64,000 nt of DNA from Psococerastis gibbosa. Taxonomy: Eukaryota > Arthropoda > Insecta > Psocodea > Psocidae. Of this stretch, positions 1 to 15,700 are shown in pieces. Under the pieces are notes generated by a model. That model was not told the origin of the DNA. It worked only from the letters and a program-made list of their open reading frames with translations, and did not search any database. Positions within the stretch are counted from its first letter, which is position 1; each line of letters starts with the position of its first letter. Both the position numbers and the translations under genes were made by a program. Location: the NCBI GenBank assembly GCA_963971405.1, contig OZ020484.1, positions 18,166,001-18,230,000 on the forward strand. The letters run 5' to 3'.

Positions 1-1
1 G

Positions 2-4923
<4,922 letters not shown>

Positions 4924-5714
4924 TTTTTTTTTTTTTTATTGTATTGAATTATTCCCAAGTATAAGCATCTCCTGCCGTTATCTATTGGCCAATAACTTCT
5001 TCAAAGTCAGCCACTTTTAGCACGTTGCAAGTTTAAGTCTTATTTGGCAGCCTTAAATCGTGAGGTAGGTTAGGTTAGAATATTATGTGTACATAAGATG
5101 ACGGTGAATTATAAAAATATTAACTGAAATAATTGGATTCGTAACTTATTGGCCACTCCCATAATAAATGATGTATAACATTTAAATTTAAAAAGTTACG
5201 AATTGACCTATGCCTACGACCTCATTGACTTTTCGGCCCATTTTGGCTGTAAGCAAACTGGCACACGTTCGTGATGACAATGAACAGGCTTGCTTGCATT
5301 GACACATCGCAAAGGGTGTAAGCCAGAATTAACCAGGTTATTTTATATGCGTCTCTTGGTCAGTAAATATACGATTTATGTTGTGAGCAAGCTGTAGCTA
5401 TTAAATGACACCTTACCTCGTGGTGCAATATGTTGCTGCCAACCAGCCATCATCCGGCTGTAACTTGAAGAAGAAGACCTCGTGGTGGTACTTACACTCC
5501 ATGTAAGGTGGCCTTGGGTCACTCGGTCCAGCTCCTTCGATGCTGAGTCACGAACCCCGAGGTCGCGCAGACCCCTCAATGGAATAATATCTTTCCACAA
5601 TTTCATCGTTCGTGTATTGTTCGCGTGTTTAAAATATTGCAGAAGGCTGTTAACCGGCAAAGCTAGTTACTAATATAATTTAGTTATTTACATATAAAAA
5701 ATATCGTTGATCCC
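4924..5714. other. Intergenic space between the convergent Sec23 and DLST stop codons
   Basis: About 790 bp hold the 3' untranslated regions of two tail-to-tail genes. An AATAAA hexamer at 5163-5168 could serve Sec23. No clear poly(A) signal was found for DLST. No further gene is visible; the open frames here on both strands are short and have no recognisable content. Confidence 0.6.
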
Positions 5715-8700
5715 CTAAAGGCCAGCCAGAATGATTCGTGGATCTTCGACACCTTCCTTGATTTTCTTTAAGAACAATACCGCCTCGCGACCGTCTATCA
5801 ATCGATGGTCGTATGTCAGGGCAATGTACATCATTGGCCGAATTACAACCTGAAACAAAAAATTTGTGTCTGAATGCCTTTGACAGGTCTCTCCTATATA
5901 AGATGTAATGTCAACATAAGAGAGCTGCAACAAAAGAGAAGACCTTCATAATAAATAAATAAATAAGGACTTTTTGTTCTATTACTAAGCCAACCTAGCG
6001 GAGTTAGGCCTATAAAGCCCTCTCTTACACTTAACTAGGAAGGCCCGGGACCGCCTGCTTTACATGCCCTCCGAAGCATGGCCAGAAAATGTAGGAAGTG
6101 TAGGACTCGAACCAACAACCTTTCGGGTGAATTCATGATGGGTACCCTATCGATAATTGAATAGTAATCGGCACGTCGAATAAGATTTTAGTTCAATGGT
6201 GTGTTCCAATGCTTCCCCCACACGGTGGACAGTGATGTCCATAAAAGAGACTATTCTAGAGCAAGCTTACCTGCCCATTTTTAGCGACTGGCCTTTCAAA
6301 AGTGCCGTGCATTCCAAGAATTGCAGACTGAGGGGGGTTGATAATCGGTGTGCCAAGTAAAGAGCCGAATACTCCACCGTTGCTAATGGTAAATGTTCCT
6401 CCATCCATGTCCTCAATAGCCAAAGCGTTCTTCTTGGCCTTTTCACCCAGCGCAGCAATGCCCAATTCAATGTCAGCATAGTTCATACTCTCAACATTAC
6501 GCAGAACAGGAACAACCAAGCCCTGTCAACAAATTACAGCATTTAAAATTTAAGTTAATACCACACACAATATGGTTGAAGGTACATCCAGGAGACAAAA
6601 TTATGAGCATCTGGTTCGCTTTGTCTACCACTACAAAAATGAATGTTTAAAAACAGTTCACCTCTTCATAGTAACTTAATAGACAATAGTGTATACCTTT
6701 GGAGTGGCGACTGCGACAGAAATGTCCACGTAGTCTCTGTAAATAATCTCTTGTCCAGTAGGGTCAATGACTGCGTTGACAACAGGCTGTTCGGTTAGTG
6801 CATGGGCTGCAGCTTTTACGAACGCAGACATAAACCCGAGTTTCAAGCCATACTTCTTTTGAAACGCTTCTTGTCTCAGTTTACGGAATTCCATGATATT
6901 TCTAAAGGACAGATATACAGTATATTAACGACAAGGGGGCGCAAGCACGCAACTATGCACTTGGATTTATTTTTGCGGGAGAAGTAACGTACGTAGTAAT
7001 TTATGCAAGTAGTACTTGATGAAATTGTGATCTATAGCCAATGAATTCTTCCATAGATATATACGTGTATATATATAGATGAATAGTTTATTTACCGAAC
7101 TGGTCATTTAACAAAAATCAGTTTACAATTTTTTAAATATAAGCAAACGAAGTTTTGTGAATAACTCGAAGCTGATTAAAACCATGTTACCCTAGTTTTC
7201 AGTTGTACGGCAGTACTGGCAAGTACGAAACGTCTGTTGGAAAAATCTTGATATTTTCGCATTTAGCACTGAGAGAGTAACACAACGATTGTAGTACAGG
7301 CGTACTACATGTAAAAAGAACAAAAGAATCGAATGTAAAAGGAGCATACCCCATGTCAATTTCATTGAAGGTTGTCAACATAGCGTTGGTATTCTGTGCA
7401 TCCTTTAGCCTCTGGGCAATGCGCTGTCGCATCCTGTTCGCTTTAACGCGCTGTTCCGTCCTTGTCCCCGTAATTTCCTTTGTGTAATCGGCTGGCGGCA
7501 ACTGAAATAACCAACACCATCTCTTAAGTGACTTTTCTTAAAATATTTAAAAATTATTTATTTGACATAATTTAGTAGCACGAAAATGGAAATCCAGTAC
7601 TATTTTAAAAATTTCGGTGATATTGTAATTGTAACCAAGTATGTAGCGAGCACTATTGTAATGAAGTTAAGATCTGTTCAAACCCTTTTCATCTTGCACG
7701 GTCTTTCCATAACACTAGGTGTCCCAAATTTCTATAAATTAAACATTGAACACAGCAGTCGCCAGATAACGACTTAATATTCGGTTCATTACATACCCTG
7801 CTATTATTACTGTGTTGTATTATACTGGTCTGCCCGTTCTAGCCTGTATTATATCGATTATATATTATATCGATCAATTCAGTGCTTTGTAATAGGGAAG
7901 TTCGAGACAACCGAAATTTAACCCTAGGACAATTATTTACCATGTAACCAACTCATATTATGTACCTCAGTACCTATACTAATTGATAAATAGGAATGCA
8001 TGAACGGGGTTCCTCGTACCAGTTCTTTTATTTTATTTTGGACAAAAACACCTTGTTATATGCTTTTCATGGCCTCAGCTGTGAACCCTATTACATTGCA
8101 TTGAACATGTTTTTGGTAGACCCCCAAATGTCTTACTTACGAGTCGTGTCGTTTTTACTTCCAATAAGCTTAGGCAATGTACGATACTAGTTTTCCCCCT
8201 TACTACAAAGAGCATTATTTCCAGAAAAATTGAATCAATAGAGTATACATACTCATGTGCGAAACGGAGCCCCCGCCAGGGATTCCAATGACTCGGCAGC
8301 TTTATCAACATACCTTAACGGTTGCAGCACCAATGGAGGGAGCGGCACGGGGTGGTGGCGGGGGTGCAGACACCCTGGGGGCTTGTGGGAGGGGAGGTGG
8401 CGTGGGGGCAGCCGAGGGAGGTGGGGGTGTCGGAGCAGCGGCTTGCGGCTTGGCAGCTGGCGGTGGAGGTGGAGGGGGTGCTGCTGCTGCTGCTGCTACC
8501 GGTTCAGGGGCGGCTTTCTTTGCAGGGGCAGCTCCTATTTAAAAAAAAATCACATTAATTAATCGAAACTTCGCACCCACTTTTAAGGAATTTGACACTA
8601 TCCTTATAGGCTAGTATTTAAATTCAATAGTTTGCAATATGCACAGAAAGTCATTTATTTATTTTTGAATGGTCGCTCAGCACATGCTGAGGAGCTGAGG

Positions 8701-11604
8701 ACAAAATTTGAGCTTGCACCTGATTTTTGCGAACTCACCCAAAACATGGAATCCTAAGCTTACTGGGCTAAATAATAGTCTGAACCGCTGCTGTACAAGT
8801 AATCTAAGTTCTACACGGAATTATATAATTATTTCATTACAAGCCTCTACAGTAGTGCTGGGGTTGGCATTTTAAATGCAAAATGTAATACCTATCTTAT
8901 TAATTACTTTCCACTTGTCAACTTTTCTTCAATATTGATATTGCCATTAACGAAAATATCATAAATGTTGCATTTTTATTTGTACACCACATTCCATTTG
9001 TCTTCAATAATTGACCATTTTTGTTTTCAATTTTTTAAGTTTGCCAGCCTTGCTTTCTTTTTTTAATCTACAATATATTTTATGATTTAAATTATGAAAT
9101 AATTCGTTCGTTCTCAAGAAATTAAGTAAAACTATTTATCATCTCAAGACGACGCCATTTAAAATTTTATTTTGTTCTTGTTTGCAAAGCGTATTTTTTT
9201 GTTATGATCACTGATCAATTTCAACATGCGGAAGTTAAAATGGACAATGACATACAGTATAATAAAAATCTGGAAAAATGACAGAAAATTTACAAGTGGA
9301 ATAGCCGGCTACTTACTTTATTTGGATATTACATTACATAAATCGGTTGGTAAACAGTTGAGAATGCGTACCTGTTATTCGAATCTTGAATAACTTTTGG
9401 CCTGCTTTGACTGTCGTCCCATCGGCGACATACAGTTCTTCAATTACGCCATTTCCTGGAGATGGTACCGCTACTGCCGTCTGTTAAAAAATGGAATTAA
9501 CCTATGTCATAATATATGCCAAACTATGAATTAGAAAAGATTAAGTTCAAGAGTGACCGGCAGTGTGAGGATGACTGTGCAGTAGCCCATGCCAACTGTT
9601 CTGTTGAAAACGATTGAAACGTAAGATATTGAAACTAAATGAATTGAAATTAATTTGTTAGTGAGAATTGTTTTCAAAGCCTAAAATCGCTCGTTTTTAG
9701 TTTCCCACTTACGACACGATTAAACATGGTATTTAAAGTATTTCCTAAGGTTTAACAACTATGCCATACTCAACTACTTAACACAGTTTTTCACTACTTG
9801 GGATCTTTCGTGAATAGGGCTTACCTTGTCAGTTTCGATTTCCGCGACAGTGTCATCTTCGGCAACTTCATCCCCTACTTTCTTTTCCCATCTTATATCG
9901 CCTTCTGAGACAGAATCAGCAAATGCAGGTACAAGTACATCTTTTACTTCATCATCTACAACGAAGAAATAGTTAGTAGTTTAAGTATAATTACTGTGCT
10001 ACAATAGGCAAAACATATACAAAATGAACCTACACCTATTTAATGCTTTTAATTTAATGTATTTACGAAAGAGCGTTGACAAACACCACAACGAAAAATG
10101 TTAAAGTATTTACAAGGCTTTTATCCTGCATCCCAGCAAAATCTGTTTGGAAACCGATTGCCGTCAAAAGTTGCAGTGAATTGAATGCTGTTCGGAAAGC
10201 AGTACTACAAATTTTAATAACAAAGTCAGCATGGAGGAAAAATGTTCTCTGTCACTAACACTTACACGCAGCTGCAGATGTTTGGAAGCTTCTTGGCCAT
10301 TGAGAATGAAACTGGATCCCAACAGATCTAAAATAAGTAAGTATAAATTATAGGCTATAAATATATTATTTTAAATTATTAGTAAGTAATAAACATTTTT
10401 TTTAGCATTACGGAAACTTTGGACCGAACTATATTGGGGGCTTTGAGGGAAATTGTCACGCGTGCGTGAAGAATTAGAAATGAAAAACATGGAGGACGTA
10501 CTTCCTCAGTACTGTACATGGCAGTTACTTGTAAAAGAGCTGATTTATCTTGACTGATTGACTGAAAGGTCAGTCGCTACATATTCAACCGCGTCCACCT
10601 TCCAGGCCATCATAATTGTTGCGGATGTTTTATTTTTATTGTATCAATTGAGTAGTTGGAAAACCACTGAGTCAACTTCAGGAGATTTTTTAGCCTGGCG
10701 TGAAGCCGACCGCACACCGGTGCACGGGTTTTCCCCATAACACGCATTAACGCCATAAATCTTCTAAATTTGGCTCTGCGGTTTTCCTGCAACCCATTTA
10801 CAACAATGAAAAACACGTCCGCAACTCGCGTGTGTCCCTTATCCTGAAGTTAGTATGGGTTGTGATTGGATGATTGTCAATGGATGCTTCTGCAGATTGA
10901 CACTCAATGATATGAATGCAGGAAATATATTTTACATTAGATCTGTAAACTACGCCAATCCATCGACGCTATCAACATATTAATCGAGGGACCTCGTTTG
11001 CTTCCACAAGCGCTTTCCGTGGCTTTTCAGTATTTTAGATCCATATTGCTACCGTACAATGAATGTCACGCTTAAGAAACTTGGTAATACTGTGGTTTCT
11101 GCATTTTCAGCCCTTAATCCCTCTGATCCGGAGCAGTACGAAATTCTAATTTGTGCCAATCACCTCCGGGGCTAACACTAGTTAAAATACATACAGCGCA
11201 CGATCGGTGCCTAGTACAAACGTACGATATAAAATGCATACAGTCAATCTAATATAGAAGCTTCCTTAAGGCTTACCGTACTGAGAGGTCAGACACCGGA
11301 GATGTGAGAGTTGCCAAATTTTTGCATTGCTGAATAGACCGAGGCCTGGGAGTGTTCTGCAATGAAAAAAAATCGTCATAGTAGGGCAAAATTTACATGC
11401 TTTAATTGCTATCATGCCGGTAAGGGACAGACGAAGCTTTCTGATTGCGTGAATTGCATAAACCATAAGTACCTTGTGGATGGAACGGCATGACTGTGAA
11501 CGAACGGTTTGTCTACTTAAAACTCGAAAACTTAAAGACAACATTCCAGCCATTGCGGAGTCCGCAAAGGTTCCATCAAGCAGAAGACGACAGCTTCTAA
11601 ACAT
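5715..11604 (-). CDS. DLST: Dihydrolipoyllysine succinyltransferase, E2 of the 2-oxoglutarate dehydrogenase complex (ten exons, complete)
   Basis: This mitochondrial TCA-cycle enzyme transfers the succinyl group from lipoyl-lysine to CoA. Exons in coding order: 11473-11604, 11277-11356, 10266-10327, 9825-9955, 9372-9480, 8314-8534, 7350-7501, 6697-6901, 6271-6522, 5715-5849 (stop TAG). The sum is 1479 nt (492 aa) and every phase agrees. Residues 1-92 form a basic presequence. The lipoyl domain (93-170) contains [18 protein letters not shown] and IETDK, with the lipoylated Lys135 as the last codon of exon 4. A Pro/Ala-rich linker (172-245) is encoded by one GC-rich exon. The catalytic domain ends with [10 protein letters not shown], the His463/Asp467 acyltransferase motif. 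There is no E3-binding domain, as is usual for animal DLST. An in-frame Met at 11553 (MAGMLSLSF), 17 codons downstream, is an equally good start. The upstream limit of exon 1 is not defined, and a CAG just upstream suggests a spliced 5' UTR. Confidence 0.96.
5946..6133 (-). repeat. tRNA-derived SINE (family 1), copy in DLST intron 9
   Basis: On the - strand it contains GGTTCGAGTCC, a Pol III B box. The shared body follows (ACTTCCTACATTTTCTGGCC, GCAGGCGGTCCCGGGCCTTC, AACTCCGCTAGGTTGGC). It ends in an (TTTA)n-type tail, seen on the + strand as aataaataaataagg. The same body recurs at 23213, 30045 and 58995. Confidence 0.8.
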
Positions 11605-12710
11605 ATTTTTCTCTATTGCCACGTCGATTACGCGCAAACTGAATTATATTTAAACTGGAACAAATTATAAAGTTCCAACGGTTCGAACTAATTATTTTGC
11701 TAATTACAGATTCTTAGTTAGGCTAATTTGATCCGAATAAAAAAAATTGCCACTAGAGAATTGTCAAATGTGCTTACGGTTAATTATCATTCATTTATGT
11801 AAACATATTTTTATGAGGCAGATCGAAGATGCACGGTAGGCCAACTTATTTTCAAAGAACTGTAATAAGTATATACCTATTTGTCAGGAATGGAGGGGGG
11901 GCGAAAATTATTGAAAAGGTGGGTGCAGAAAATTAAGTTTTTCGAATTTTGAGAGAATTCTTTTAATTTCTATTTAGCTGCAAAAAGTGCATGGTCGCGG
12001 CCTAACTTATATACGTTGGGAACAACTGATGCTTCATCAAAGTTTAACTTGTAGGCTCTGTGCACACTGACGATCGCAACGCCGGCGGGAAATTCGTCAT
12101 TAAAGCAAATGGATACCGTCCTTCAAAAGATTTCTGGCGCTGGCTTGATGAAGCTGACCGCGACGCAGGTACCCGGTTTTCCCCTCGACACGTCCAGGTC
12201 ACACCTCTCACCCTCTAGGGCAATACATGAAATATGGACGAATGTTAGGATGTGGCGCTTCAAGCCATTCTCTTGAAATACGTTTGTTTTCAATCCTATG
12301 CGGAGAAGAAGAGGTGAAAAGTAGTTAAGTAGACTCAACATAAAACGACAAAACTCCATAGGTCTATTACTTTGTGTTGGTGCTATAATTTAACTTATTA
12401 AATAATATAATAAACGAGTTACACTCTACTTTATATTACCGTATTGGGTAGACTAATAATAAAATTGAATGGAAGGGGGTGTAACATGCGGTAAGTTAAT
12501 TTATATTTCAATAGCCTGAAGCAGGTAATCGCACTGAAAGGCTGAATTATTAATGCTTCTGTTACTGCGTATAATAAGCAAAGTGCGTCCAGTCCAAGTC
12601 AGCCTGTAGACCTGCCTATAACCTATGTAATACCTACAGTATATATAAAATAAATGCCAAAACATAAAAGTGCATGCTCCCGAGCTATATTTGGCGTTAC
12701 AAAGTAAATC
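11605..12710. other. Divergent intergenic region between DLST and the gustatory receptor gene
   Basis: The two genes point away from each other, so both promoters should lie here. A stretch near 12055 begins TAGGCTCTGTGCACA, resembling the end of the palindromic element at 19912, but no matching second end was found. The minus-strand frame at 12123-12359 has no recognisable product. No other gene is seen. Confidence 0.5.
12642..12650 (+). promoter_or_regulatory. Candidate TATA box of the gustatory receptor gene
   Basis: TATATAAAA sits 61 bp before the receptor ATG at 12711, leaving room for a start site about 30 bp downstream and a short leader. In AT-rich DNA such a match can be chance; position is the only support. 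Confidence 0.35.
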
Positions 12711-15700
12711 ATGCTAAGCCCTGTGTTGCCCGTGCTCAACCTCTTTTGCCAAGCCCCTTTCAGCTTTGAAGGTGATATTATTTCTCTAAGCTACCGAAAA
12801 CTAATCATATTTTGCGTAACACTTATTTGCATCGAATCCTGTGAACTTTACCGTCTAGTATCCGCAATTTCGTTACTTCTTAAAAATGAAGGGTTTATAA
12901 GCCAGATTTATTGTGTTAGATACTCGTGTTTGTTGGCTTGGAGTTTAGGGAGCGTAATTTCAACTCTGGCATTTACACCGAAACATTTGCTACAGTCATA
13001 TAACTATTTAAATCGTCGGAATATAAAAAGCAGAATATTGTTCAGCCCCAAGAAAGTGGGCGCCTTCTTCTTAATGACTATACTTTTGTACATTATTGAC
13101 GCATATTTGTACCTGGCGTTTCGGTATTCGGCAATAATTGCTGATGGGCCATGGGCTCAAGCATTACTATACACAGGGATTTCCGTTTATATTGTATTTT
13201 CTAATAGTGCAGGCGACATGCTACTCAATGTTTTGTTATTATTGAATAAAAGATTTTACTCATCAATCAAGGAACAATTACAATGCCAAACTGAGCCAAA
13301 GTAAGTCTCAATCTAGTTGAGTTAGTGATATAGTTATAGACTACAGTTGCTCCAGTGATAAGCAAAAAAATATATTTTTATTTTTAAAAAAAGGTTAGGC
13401 TAATCGCATATGCAAAGAACCGGTCCGATCAGTTTACTCGAAAATGCTTTCCAATTTATCGATTAGTAGAGAGAAAATGATTAATTTCATGGTAAATAAT
13501 TTTCCTATGGTTAAATTTCGGATATCACGGGGTGGGGGGGGGGGGGTCGCCCACCTGACGTCACTGATGAAGGTGACTTAAATTCTAGATAGGTCAGACC
13601 TACACATTACCACACAGCAATAATGGCAGGGCACGCAATGCATTTGAGCGTGAATTTGCTTTCATTAAAAAAAAAAAAAATTTTGCACAAAACCCAATAG
13701 TTTTTTGGAAAACCAAACTAGGCTATCCGGTTTCATTACTCAACTTAACACCTAAAACATGCCTGAAGGTAGAAATCATCGATAGAAAAGTTTCGCAGAA
13801 ATATTATTTTTTAGTCATTTTTCATTAAAATTTAGTTATTTTTATTTTTTTACCGCCAGAAGCAAACTATATCCAGGGGCAAGCGACCCCCCGCATTTTA
13901 TCAGCATTAATAACGACTACAATATAATATGTGAATTTAAAAGAAATAGTTGGAGCCGTTTTTGAGAATTAATTTTTTTAGACGTTTTTTTGGAGTTTTG
14001 AGAATAAACCCCCCCCCCCCCAAATTGAGTTAGCCCAAAATAAAAATAAATGGTCTGGAGGTATGATTTTTATAAACCTACATGCCAAATTTCATTTAAA
14101 TCGACCGAGTAGTTTGCCCGGAAATCGATGAACAGACAGACAGACAGAGCGACAGACAGACAGACATTTCGTAAAAACCACTTTTTTGGGTTCCTGGTAC
14201 CTCAAAACGTGTAAATCCGTTGAAATCTCGGAATCGAAAATTTCGACCGTCACAAAGCTTTCCTTATACTACGTATAAATTGGAAAGCAACAATTAAATT
14301 AATAAATGCATCCGATTGACCTCTTCAGTCGAGCTACTACACGTCTCCGAACGCAAGGAGTGTAGAGACTAGTAGGTGTCACAAGTGCAAGCACGCTATA
14401 ACCTTTCCACCAAAGTCAAAGTAACAAGGCGAAGGTCCCAACTCTACTAACGTAGTGTAACTGCAGCCTGATCGAGGCGATTATAATACCGGTATTTATT
14501 TAATCCCCTGGTAATAAAAATGTAAACATGATAATTTTATAATGGAAAGTGCTATTCAAAATTTGTTTACAGTTATAATCCTAGGGTATTTATTTAACCC
14601 CGGTATTATAATCGCCTCGATCATCCTGCTGAATTGGCTTGTCCTATACGTCAAAGCAGTCATACTTTTAAAACGCGTATGGGTTGTCAAAGTTGCTGTT
14701 CCATGCGAATTTACATTAAAAATAAAAAATAAATAGTTTGGGCTTTCTTATGTTGTTTTGACACTAATCTATTACGGTACATCATTTAAAAGGCCCTAAT
14801 AACTATGATATCTATAAGTAGGTAGGTAATCAGTTATCAGGGAATACAATTAATATGTAGGCATGGTCTAACACTTAACTGTTGAAACATATCGGTACCT
14901 AAGTCTTTAAGACAAAGTTTTCAATGTATTTTGGAAACAAGTGGACATCGGATATTACGTAGTGACGACATTAATTAATTCCTCATACTGCAGCCTCAAA
15001 GATATATGCTATGGGATGCTATGAAAGTCATCAAATGAAAAATTAACAAAAAATAGGCCTACTACCTTTTTAAAATGTAATTAGGCCTACGGTACTAAAA
15101 AAAACAATGGAGTGCTTTATACTGACTTTATTGGCACCTACAATAAAATCGGGTGAATACTCTGCATTTTGAGAAAGATTGTATTTTTTATTAATTTTTC
15201 ATCTGGCCATTTTTATATATTTGTAACTTTGCAACGAAGAATTAATTAATTTAAAAAAATAAATATATTAGGGCGTCTTTTGAAATATCTGTCTTGAGTC
15301 AGCAACTAGGTACCTAAATAATATTAGCAACAACCAAATTTTGCTGGAAGATTCACGTTTTGAGCCAACTTTGAACATGCGTTGTAACCCTCATCTTAGT
15401 GTTCTCCTATTTCTAGATTTCCAAATGAAACTTAGTGTCAACCAAGATTGACTTGACTTAGGTTGGCGCGTCCAGCCCGGGGGGACTTTTGGCCACTGCC
15501 ACTACACCACGCCACCTCGGACGATCCTCCGCCGCTCGCTTCCAGTAGCTCGGGTGCCGGTTGCGTGCACATCCTCGAGCACTTGGTCTCTCCATCTGAG
15601 CCTTGGCCAACCGGGCCGCCTAGGGTGGTTGAAGGTGTCTTCGAAAACAAGCTTCGGCGTCCTCTCCCCTTGCATACGGTGTACATGACCCAGCCATTGC

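Noticed and set aside
8255..8562. Gly-rich + strand frames of 80-100 codons
   Set aside because: They are the reverse of the Pro/Ala-rich linker exon of DLST on the - strand.
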